Shown here one piece after another: positions 1 to 5,700 of a stretch of 10,957 nt of DNA. The translations under genes and the position numbers were made by a program. Where the stretch lies: NCBI GenBank assembly GCA_017385345.1, contig JAFNRY010000135.1, positions 1 to 10,957 of the forward strand. Direction: 5' to 3'. This DNA is from Kiritimatiellia bacterium. GTDB taxonomy: Bacteria; Verrucomicrobiota; Kiritimatiellia; RFP12; UBA1067. The notes beneath the pieces are model-generated. The model worked only from the letters and a program-made list of their open reading frames with translations, was not told where the DNA came from and searched no databases. The first letter of the stretch is position 1. Each line of letters starts with the position of its first letter.

Positions 1-180
1 CTCGGTCTCATGAGTCGCTTCTTCGTTCTAAATCAATGTCTTATATTTTAGCATTTATAGCTAAGTGAATCAACTATTCAAGATGAAATTTTTGATTTCT
101 TGGAATTGCCCTATTGTATGATTGGGCCAAATTTGGTAAAAATATGCAACATCTTTTTGAACGTAAAGGAAGAAGAATAC
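1..180. other. AT-rich block at the left edge
   Basis: A hand count gives 58 G+C in the first 180 bases (about 32%), against about 63% in the next 60 bases and similarly high values across the genes to the right. No coding region is convincing in 1-110. The last 70 bases hold the 3' end of the recombinase-remnant ORF, whose C-terminal residues here look like nothing in the recombinase family. The block may be intergenic DNA, or foreign DNA joined to the resident sequence near position 180. A TGC-TAAAAT sequence on the minus strand (45-53) resembles an extended -10 pointing out of the window, but in such AT-rich sequence this is weak. Confidence 0.5.
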
Positions 181-512
181 GGCAACAGAAGCGACTGCCA
201 TAGTACGGACGGCGGCGGATCGCCAAGATGTACCGACCGCTGGCGAACAAGAGGATTCTCAAAGCGCGAATCCTGCTGGGTGACCGAAACGAACGAGACG
301 CCGTGTCGTTCAAAGAGCTTAGAGAGGTCGGTGAAGTCGCAGAGGGACAGGCCGTAGTGCCGCTCCTGCAGCCGGTAGGCTATGGTGGCTCGCAGGACGC
401 TGCTCAGGGCGCACTTGGGCATGTCGGCGACAATGTCCGCATAGCGCCGCTTCAAGGCACGGGCGTCATCTGCAGTCTCCTTTGGATTCTGCGTATGTCT
501 ATTGCCGCGCAT
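111..512 (-). pseudogene. DUF2924 / serine recombinase chimeric remnant
   Basis: The reading frame gives 133 residues from the ATG at 512 (a GTG at 560 would add 16 basic residues). About residues 20-58 contain LKRRYADI and IAYRLQERHYG, resembling the N-terminal half of DUF2924 proteins, which are often encoded next to phage-type recombinases. Directly after this comes DFTDLSKLFERHGVSFVSVT followed by QQ. That is the hallmark stretch of the resolvase catalytic domain, located after the RLSR motif in intact proteins. The N-terminal catalytic serine region, the RLSR motif, the arginines after VTQQ and the whole DNA-binding half are missing. From VTQQ on, the sequence (DSRFENP onward) no longer matches, and the last ~20 codons lie in AT-rich DNA. 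I infer that a DUF2924-recombinase gene pair collapsed by an internal deletion and is now inactive. Upstream of the ATG there is only a weak GAGAA-like ribosome site. It could still be expressed as a small protein, but not as an active recombinase. Confidence 0.55.
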
Positions 513-581
513 CTTGTTTTCTCGGTGACTTTTACGCTTTTCGTGTGTGTTGCCTTGCACACGACTCTCTATGATAAAACC

Positions 582-670
582 CTACAACATACGCCTTTTC
601 GAGGTGCGGATTTCACGAAATCCCTGTAAAACAAGGGCGAAGCGTATCTTGTAGGGGCTACAACATACGC
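582..670. repeat. Three copies of a 13-mer in alternating orientation
   Basis: CTACAACATACGC occurs at 582-594 and again, identically, at 658-670. Between them, at 642-654, lies GCGTATCTTGTAG, its reverse complement with one mismatch. The middle copy can pair with the right copy (13-base arms, 3-base GGG loop) or with the left copy (47-base loop). The two hairpins are mutually exclusive. Inside the larger loop, 608-623 is a perfect small hairpin (GGATTT-CACG-AAATCC), and 622-637 (CCCTGT...ACAAGGG) forms another with one bulge. The element sits between the recombinase remnant and tRNA-Pro. It could be a recombination or terminal-repeat site of the lost element, a REP-like intergenic repeat, or an RNA structure in the leader of the remnant gene. 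The sequence alone does not decide. Confidence 0.6.
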
Positions 671-701
671 AGAGAGAGTTTCGCGGGAGGCGGAGAATCG
701 G

Positions 702-722
702 GGAGAGATTTTGTATCTCTCC
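702..722. repeat. Perfect 8-bp inverted repeat
   Basis: GGAGAGAT (702-709) and ATCTCTCC (715-722) flank a 5-base TTTGT loop. There is no T-run on either side, so this is not a standard intrinsic terminator. The word GGAGAGATT recurs at 812-820, between the tRNA and its terminator, where it starts a weaker hairpin with TCTC. The repeat lies beyond the tRNA-Pro terminator, in the gene-free stretch 513-760. Confidence 0.5.
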
Positions 723-760
723 TCTTGAAAACCACGGAGGGGGCCGTCCCCTGAAAAGCG

Positions 761-785
761 AAAAACCCCAAATTACTTGGGGTTT
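761..785 (-). terminator. Intrinsic terminator after tRNA-Pro
   Basis: On the minus strand AAACCCCAA (785-777) pairs with TTGGGGTTT (771-763) around a 5-base GTAAT loop, and two more T residues follow (762-761), giving a run of five T. It lies 56 bases beyond the CCA end of the tRNA gene and in the same direction, as expected for the end of a tRNA transcript. Read on the plus strand the stem is followed by TTTCTGGGG, a much poorer tail, so the main direction is leftward. Confidence 0.75.
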
Positions 786-840
786 CTGGGGTTCGTATTA
801 CATGGTAATAAGGAGAGATTCTCTTAGTACCGTTTGAAGA

Positions 841-917
<77 letters not shown>

Positions 918-931
918 CTGTCAACTCGGTC

Positions 932-940
932 ATTATACCA
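932..940 (-). promoter_or_regulatory. Extended -10 promoter of tRNA-Pro, overlapping the comEC stop
   Basis: The minus strand reads TGG-TATAAT (940-932), a consensus extended -10 (TGN before TATAAT). Transcription should start near 925, about 8 bases before the tRNA 5' end at 917. No good -35 hexamer is visible 16-18 bases upstream, which fits an extended -10 promoter. The last codons of comEC (ATG GTA TAA) supply the TG, G and first five bases of the hexamer, so the stop codon lies within the promoter. Confidence 0.75.
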
Positions 941-2390
941 TAATAGAGCAGCGGCGACCCGGCTTGACAACCAAAAACAACGCCAAGAGAAATAAATACC
1001 ACGCCATACATGCCGGAAGCGGCCAGGGAGCGATTTCCCCGCCTGCCAGAGGAGTGGCCGCCACAACGCGGGAAACGCCCGACACCATTTCCACGGCAAT
1101 GGCAGCAAACGCATTCAAATGCGCCGCGACCGTATCGGACACGAAACTTGCGAGAATGCCAAGCATGCCGGATACAATGCTTGCCGTCGCAGCAGGCAAC
1201 GCCACAATATTCGTGACAAGACCTCCCGCCGTGAATCTCCCGAAACAATGCGCCGTAATAGGAACGCTCGCCGCCCACGCCACCATTGATATCATAAAAG
1301 CATCTTTCCAACCGCCGCCAGCCCGCCGGCCCCACCTCAACCACACGGCAATTGCAAGCATAACGGCGAACGAAAGCAGATTAGAAACATCAAACAGCAT
1401 ATCGGGGGAGAAAACATGAACTGCCACGAAAGAAACAGCCCATGCCACCACCGCGTCCGGTCTGCGCCAATTGAGAGGCGCAAGACAATACAAGGTCGCC
1501 ATTGCCGCCGCGCGGACCGCGCTGGGAGAATGTCCGACCATATACACGTAAAACCACACGGCCGGTATCAACAATGAATAGACGACGCGGGCTGGCATTC
1601 CGGCCAAAAACAAAAGCGCCGCGAACACATTGGAAACGACAATCACATGAAGCCCCGATATCGCAAAAACATGGATCGTTCCCGCCGCCGCCATCGCGCT
1701 CCTCGAATTCTTGTCCAGTCCGCGCTTCTCCCCGAGCAGAATCGCGCGATTCAGCTCCGCCGCGCCAGGCATGTTTTCAAGTCCTATACCGGCTCTTCGC
1801 GAAAGATTTTTCCGCACGGAGCGTGCAACCGCCTCCACCGTTCCGCAAACCGAAGCCCTCCGACCGGCATTTCGTCTAACCAATCCATCCTCTCCGCCAA
1901 TCCAAAACGGAACCGACTTCGAGACCGGCGTGTCTTCCGCATTCTCGAGCCGCCCCTCGCAACTCCATGTTTCGCCAGGCGCCGGCACGTCTCCGCCGTC
2001 CGGCACAACACAACGCGCCGAAACGCGCAACGGCCCTATTCTCGCTGGAAAGGAAACGTAGGTTCCGCCGCGTTTCGCCGGCGCAGTGTATATGCCATCC
2101 GGAATCTCGAAGTCGCAACGCACCAGACCTGGAGAATCCTCGAGCTTCAGCATGCAGGCCGTTCTACGATCCACGGCACGTCCGGACAAGGCCAGCCCGG
2201 CGAGGCAAACCGAAGCGAGAGAGCATACGACCCGGAATCTGCCGGCGTCGAACGCGACTGCGGCAACTGCGGCGGCAACTGCCAGCACCGTAGCGGCCGG
2301 CCACGCCCCGGCCAGTCTGGACAGGGCAAAACCAGCGGATTCGCCGGCTGCGAGCGCCGCCGCGACACACAGCCAAGTTTTCGCATTCAA
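933..2390 (-). CDS. comEC: ComEC/Rec2-family DNA uptake channel, short form
   Basis: The product is 485 residues if started at the TTG at 2390. ComEC forms the inner-membrane channel that admits single-stranded DNA during transformation. Three helices (about 5-70) come first, then a soluble segment (about 80-190) in the position of the OB-fold/DUF4131 domain. The 'competence' membrane domain starts near 210. Its hallmarks are AILLGEKRGLD (216-226), FAISGLHV (242-249), PSAVRAAAM (289-297), the LLSF region near 338-341, and SVPITAHCFGRF plus TNIVALP (375-399). The protein ends at 485, just after the last helix, so the C-terminal metallo-beta-lactamase-like nuclease domain found in many ComEC proteins (usually 600-800 residues) is absent and no such ORF follows. 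The start is uncertain: no in-frame ATG is near, and TTG overlaps the rluA stop as TTGA, suggesting translational coupling. Whether the cell is transformable cannot be told from this. Confidence 0.85.
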   Translation of the reverse strand: MNAKTWLCVAAALAAGESAGFALSRLAGAWPAATVLAVAAAVAAVAFDAGRFRVVCSLASVCLAGLALSGRAVDRRTACMLKLEDSPGLVRCDFEIPDGIYTAPAKRGGTYVSFPARIGPLRVSARCVVPDGGDVPAPGETWSCEGRLENAEDTPVSKSVPFWIGGEDGLVRRNAGRRASVCGTVEAVARSVRKNLSRRAGIGLENMPGAAELNRAILLGEKRGLDKNSRSAMAAAGTIHVFAISGLHVIVVSNVFAALLFLAGMPARVVYSLLIPAVWFYVYMVGHSPSAVRAAAMATLYCLAPLNWRRPDAVVAWAVSFVAVHVFSPDMLFDVSNLLSFAVMLAIAVWLRWGRRAGGGWKDAFMISMVAWAASVPITAHCFGRFTAGGLVTNIVALPAATASIVSGMLGILASFVSDTVAAHLNAFAAIAVEMVSGVSRVVAATPLAGGEIAPWPLPACMAWYLFLLALFLVVKPGRRCSIMV

Positions 2391-3049
2391 GCGCGGAATT
2401 CCATTTCCTTGCCCGTAAAAGGATCCGTGTACTTCAACACGGCCGAATGCAGAAACATTCTCTCCGCCTTCGCTCCGCCATATTTTACGTCGCCAGCCAC
2501 CGGATGCCCCGCTTCCGCGAAATGCACGCGAATCTGGTTTTTGCGCCCGCTGCGCAAATACACCTCCACCTCGGTATATTTCCCGTCTCCGGACAGCTTT
2601 CGCCAATCGGTTCTCGCCGCTTTCGCACCGGGAGTCCCGGGCGGAACCGAACGGACGCGATAACCGTCCGCGTCCTCGGCCAGAAACGAACGGAACGAAC
2701 CGGAATCCCTCTCGAGTCTTCCTTCGACGCGCGCGACATAAACCTTGGAAGTAATTTCGTTCCACCGGTCCCGCATCGCTTCGGCCGCGCGCCGCGACTT
2801 GGCGAACATCATGACGCCGCTGGTATCCCTGTCGAGTCGGTGGACGAGCCATACGCGCAGACGGCTGCGCGACTGGCCCTTGCGAAGATATTCGTTGAGC
2901 AGATTCTCAGCCGTCTGCTGCGTCTCGCGCGCAAGTCTTCCACGAAGCCGGGTGTGGGTAGTGAGAAGTCCGGCCGGCTTGTCTATGACTATGAAGTTGC
3001 GATCTTCATGCAGGACGTCAAACGGAAGCCCGTGTTTCGGCCGTCTCAT
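2387..3049 (-). CDS. RluA-family pseudouridine synthase
   Basis: This 220-residue protein converts uridine to pseudouridine in structured RNA (rRNA or tRNA). DEDRN-like FIVIDKPAGLLT (19-30) is the usual first strand motif of the fold. HRLDRDTSG (70-78) is the RluA-family active-site motif, with Asp73 as the expected catalytic aspartate. RKNQIRVH (169-176) and the following GHPVAGDVKYG (181-191) are the conserved C-terminal core motifs. There is no N-terminal S4 RNA-binding domain, which suits the short RluA/RluC-like class. The exact target nucleotide cannot be assigned. The ATG at 3049 follows the stop of the AI-2E-family gene by 18 bases and has AGGAAGG about 14 bases upstream, slightly far. 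The stop overlaps the putative comEC TTG start. Cotranscription of the three genes is likely. Confidence 0.92.
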   Translation of the reverse strand: MRRPKHGLPFDVLHEDRNFIVIDKPAGLLTTHTRLRGRLARETQQTAENLLNEYLRKGQSRSRLRVWLVHRLDRDTSGVMMFAKSRRAAEAMRDRWNEITSKVYVARVEGRLERDSGSFRSFLAEDADGYRVRSVPPGTPGAKAARTDWRKLSGDGKYTEVEVYLRSGRKNQIRVHFAEAGHPVAGDVKYGGAKAERMFLHSAVLKYTDPFTGKEMEFRA

Positions 3050-3067
3050 CCCAAGCGGCGCCCCTTC

Positions 3068-4153
3068 CTACACGACCGGTTTTATGTAGCGCGATTTCAG
3101 AGCGCGCCACAGGACGATGCAAAACGCGGAAAGCGGTATCGCGAGCAGCAGACCGGTGAATGAATGGAACACGACGCCCCAGAACACGAACGAAAAAACG
3201 ACGCCCGCGTATCCGAGACCGGTCTTGCCGCCCTGTATCTTGGGGGTTATGAGATATCCATCGAGTATCTGCACGGCGAGCCAGAACACCACCACGAGGC
3301 AGAGAGTCGCGATTCCGCCGCCCGGCCCCCAATACGCGAGCGGGACGGCTACCGGCATGCACACCACCGTACCAAACAGCGGAACGATGTTGAGCACGCC
3401 GAGGGTGAAGCCGAGCATGAAACCGTACTTGAGCCCGGCGAGCATGAACAGCACTCCGTAAAGCAGCCCTTCGCAAAGGCAGATCACCGCCTGGCGCTGG
3501 AAGAAGCCCACGACTATCTCGATGAACGCGTCGATTTGCGCGGCGGCAAACTTGCGCGTCTCCGGCTTTAAAAAAGCCATCTCTCTCACGCAGTCCTCGC
3601 CGCGCATCGGCGGACGCGTCAGAAAATACACGAAAAACACGATCGACACGAGCCAGTTCACTATACTCGACATATACCCCACGGAACCCGCTGCGAAACG
3701 GGAAAGTTCCCGCTTGAGCATCTCTATCCAATCGAGATACGGTATGCCGAATTTATCGGCCAGGGCGCGGGCGTCCGGAAAAGCCGCCCTGAACCATTCC
3801 GCGGCTTTTGCCGCCCGCTCCGGAGCCGTGTCGATGAGGTTGGAGATCTGCGTCGCGGCTATGGCTCCGTAATTCCAGAGAAGCGCAGACACGGGCACGA
3901 GCACGGATGCGAGCATGAGAACCGTCGCAAGAGACGGGTTCTTCACGACCTTCAGCCACCACAGATAGCAAGGCTTGAAGAACATCGCGAGAAACAGCCC
4001 CGTAACAAGCGGAACTATCGCCGGCGCGAGGTACGACAAAGCCCTGACAGCAAAATATCCGAAAACGGCGGCAACGCCGACAGCTACCGCAAGGGAAAGA
4101 GCCGTCAGGCCGCACGCGACGACCCTGCCCTGCTTCTCGGTGAAAGGTATCAT
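3068..4153 (-). CDS. AI-2E family transporter (PerM-like)
   Basis: This is a 361-residue polytopic inner-membrane protein. Hydrophobic helices lie at about 13-35, 40-60, 75-98, 160-178, 222-240, 243-272, 280-298, 315-330 and 332-350, with a soluble region at about 100-155. The C-terminal half carries the family signature: GLLYGVLFMLAG, GFMLGFTLGVLNIVPLFG (244-261) and DGYLITPKIQGGKTGL (298-313), with LLLAIPLSA near the end. Family members have been linked to autoinducer-2 export or Na+/H+ exchange, but most are uncharacterised, so the substrate here is unknown. I chose the ATG at 4153; longer versions would run back through the pfp stop region. There is no ribosome-binding site at normal distance. 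Instead a consensus extended -10 ends 6 bases before the ATG, which suggests a leaderless transcript. The stop (TAG) is 18 bases before rluA. Confidence 0.9.
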   Translation of the reverse strand: MIPFTEKQGRVVACGLTALSLAVAVGVAAVFGYFAVRALSYLAPAIVPLVTGLFLAMFFKPCYLWWLKVVKNPSLATVLMLASVLVPVSALLWNYGAIAATQISNLIDTAPERAAKAAEWFRAAFPDARALADKFGIPYLDWIEMLKRELSRFAAGSVGYMSSIVNWLVSIVFFVYFLTRPPMRGEDCVREMAFLKPETRKFAAAQIDAFIEIVVGFFQRQAVICLCEGLLYGVLFMLAGLKYGFMLGFTLGVLNIVPLFGTVVCMPVAVPLAYWGPGGGIATLCLVVVFWLAVQILDGYLITPKIQGGKTGLGYAGVVFSFVFWGVVFHSFTGLLLAIPLSAFCIVLWRALKSRYIKPVV

Positions 4154-4159
4154 GCGGCG

Positions 4160-4168
4160 ATTATACCA
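4160..4168 (-). promoter_or_regulatory. Extended -10 promoter within the pfp stop codon region
   Basis: The minus strand reads TGG-TATAAT (4168-4160), identical to the element before tRNA-Pro. The final codons of the phosphofructokinase gene (TTG GTA TAA) make up most of it. Six bases (CGCCGC) separate the hexamer from the ATG at 4153, so a normal start point 6-8 bases downstream would fall at or next to the A of ATG. No clear TTGACA-like -35 is present, as allowed for extended -10 promoters. Confidence 0.65.
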
Positions 4169-5363
4169 AAACCTCGGTGTCCGGAATGTTTCCGACGAGC
4201 GGTCTCGCGTATTCGACAAAAGCCTTCGTCACGTCGCATCCGCTCCGCGCAATGAATTTTTTCGGCATGCTTTTCGGCGTGCGCGCGGCCTGTTCAATCT
4301 GCATGGCGACATATTCCGCGCGGTAGTTTTTCGACTTCGCCCGGACTATGCCTATCGTTCCGGTTCGCATGCCGCGTCCGAAAGCGGCCTGCACCGCGCT
4401 GGCGCCGGCCGACCACGCTTCTTCAAAATCCAGTTTCGAAACGGCGAGCGCGAAACTGCGCTGAATGTAGCCGAAAGTATCGGCGCGGACGCGTTTCAGG
4501 CCGGTGGCTTCGCGCACGGCCCGCGCCAGCGCGTCTCCAAGCGCTCCACTTCCGGACATCTGGACGTTTCCGTGCGAATCCTTCTCCCCGTTCCCGAGTT
4601 TCGCCGCGATCGATTTCCCGTCGCCGCCGCGGATCCCCTCGGAAACGACAACGACGCAGCGCCCGAACTTCCTGCAGGCCGCCTTGACGTCGCCGGCGAA
4701 CTTCTCAATGGAAAACGGAACCTCTGGCAAATATATGAGATGCGGCCCGTCGTCCGGCCTCTTGCGCGCGAGCGCGGCCGACGCCGCGAGAAACCCGGAA
4801 TCGCGCCCCATGACAACGTCGATCTTCACGCCGCCGAGCGCGCGGTTGTCGAGATCGTCTCCCGCCACGGCGGACGCCACGAACCGCGCAGCCGACGCAT
4901 ATCCGGGCGCGTGGTCGCAACTGCGCAGATCGTTGTCAATCGTCTTCGGTATGTGCCAGCACGACAGCGGATAGCCGTCCTTGCGCGCGGCCTCTGCCAC
5001 TATGCGCAGCGTATCGGCCGAATCGTTGCCGCCAATGTAGAAGAAACCTCCAACGTCCATTTCCTTGAATCTGGCGAGAATGGCCGCGCAGTCTTCCGGG
5101 GTGGGCTTGCGCCGGCTCGAACCGAGCGCCGCCGAAGGAGTCATGGCAATCCTCTCGAATCTGCGTCCGCGGATGGATCCCAAATCGACGAAGTCGCCCG
5201 ACAGAATCCCGTCTATTCCGTGCTTGGCGCCGAGTATCCGCCCAACCGACTTCGAAACGCCTTTCTCCCGCAAAGCCTCGACCGCGCCGCAAAGGGAAGC
5301 GTTTATGACCGCGGTAGGCCCGCCGGACTGGGCTATTACAACATTGCGTTTTTTTTCGTTCAT
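4161..5363 (-). CDS. pfp: PPi-type 6-phosphofructokinase
   Basis: This 400-residue phosphofructokinase phosphorylates fructose 6-phosphate to the 1,6-bisphosphate in the cytoplasm. The N-terminus IAQSGGPTAVINASL (10-24) forms the phosphoryl-donor site. Two signatures decide the donor. GGNDS (111-115) has Asp114 where ATP enzymes have Gly104 (E. coli numbering), and PKTIDND (139-145) has Lys140 where ATP enzymes have Gly124. This Asp/Lys pair marks the pyrophosphate-dependent class and makes the step reversible. MGRDSG (185-190), PEVPF (213-217) and the RADTFGYIQRS stretch (293-303) are the sugar-phosphate contacts. Start: the ATG at 5363 has AAGGAG at 5371-5376, 7 bases upstream; longer frames are arginine-rich shadow. 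The gene sits 40 bases after the 98-residue gene, and its stop codon is part of the promoter for the next gene. PPi use is inferred from residues only. Confidence 0.93.
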   Translation of the reverse strand: MNEKKRNVVIAQSGGPTAVINASLCGAVEALREKGVSKSVGRILGAKHGIDGILSGDFVDLGSIRGRRFERIAMTPSAALGSSRRKPTPEDCAAILARFKEMDVGGFFYIGGNDSADTLRIVAEAARKDGYPLSCWHIPKTIDNDLRSCDHAPGYASAARFVASAVAGDDLDNRALGGVKIDVVMGRDSGFLAASAALARKRPDDGPHLIYLPEVPFSIEKFAGDVKAACRKFGRCVVVVSEGIRGGDGKSIAAKLGNGEKDSHGNVQMSGSGALGDALARAVREATGLKRVRADTFGYIQRSFALAVSKLDFEEAWSAGASAVQAAFGRGMRTGTIGIVRAKSKNYRAEYVAMQIEQAARTPKSMPKKFIARSGCDVTKAFVEYARPLVGNIPDTEVLV

Positions 5364-5403
5364 TCTCCGTCTCCTTCTACGTTTATCTTTTCCGCGGCGT
5401 GCT

Positions 5404-5700
5404 TCACAAACCCGAGAGGATTCTCGCCGCCACAACGGTGAAATCGTTCGTTCCGACCATCCATCTCCCATCGGATCTCTGCATCGACACAAGACGTACG
5501 GCCATGTCCGAAACCGAAAGGCAATTTGTCGCAAACGGCAGCGTCGCCGCAATTCCGACCTGTTCGTTCGTGGCCGCCGCGTACGCCGCGGCGGGAACGC
5601 GGGCGATGGCGCGATCGACCTCGTTGCGCACGCTCGGCTCGAGAACGTCGGCGCTGACCAGTGGCTGCAGCGCGATTGCGGCCGCAAACAGGCTCTTCAT
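5404..5700 (-). CDS. Small probable exported protein, unknown function
   Basis: I do not recognise this 98-residue protein. The ATG at 5700 overlaps the folD stop as ATGA, the strongest evidence that it is a real, translationally coupled gene. The first ~17 residues (MKSLFAAAIALQPLVSA) have one lysine and a hydrophobic stretch ending in small residues, like a short Sec signal peptide cleaved near residue 17. The rest is alanine-rich and probably helical, with two cysteine-free halves apart from Cys59. Near the C-terminus, MQRSDGRWMVGTNDFT resembles the Q-x-x-D-G-x-W turn that recurs in alpha/alpha-barrel proteins (prenyltransferase or squalene-cyclase-like repeats). One such copy is too little to assign a fold. 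It is followed after 40 bases by pfp. It could be a truncated piece of a longer repeat protein. Confidence 0.7.
   Translation of the reverse strand: MKSLFAAAIALQPLVSADVLEPSVRNEVDRAIARVPAAAYAAATNEQVGIAATLPFATNCLSVSDMAVRLVSMQRSDGRWMVGTNDFTVVAARILSGL

Noticed and set aside
45..53. Leftward extended -10 (TGC-TAAAAT) at the window edge
   Set aside because: It has one mismatch to TATAAT in 30-35% G+C sequence, where such words arise easily, and no gene start can be seen beyond the edge.
110..300. Frameshifted continuation of the recombinase after VTQQ in the other two minus-strand frames
   Set aside because: I read both frames. One gives an Arg/Leu-rich string and the other a stop soon after the junction followed by a hydrophobic stretch; neither matches the expected recombinase sequence.
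582..670. Integron attC site
   Set aside because: The arms do not carry the RYYYAAC and GTTRRRY core sequences, and no integron tyrosine integrase or cassette is present.
582..670. CRISPR array
   Set aside because: There are only three copies of a 13-mer, one of them inverted, with unequal spacing of 47 and 3 bases and no cas gene.
1647..2663. 338-codon plus-strand frame opposite comEC and rluA
   Set aside because: It is antisense to conserved genes and its product has no recognisable motif and an implausible composition.
933..2852. 639-codon version of ComEC starting inside rluA
   Set aside because: The extra ~154 residues are antiphase shadow of the pseudouridine synthase, rich in Arg/Gly, with no membrane or OB-fold character. 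The TTGA overlap is the natural junction.
3975..5441. 488-codon open frame on the plus strand across the AI-2E and pfp genes
   Set aside because: It is antisense to two clearly conserved proteins, its translation is arginine- and alanine-rich with no family resemblance, and long mirror frames are common in GC-rich genes.
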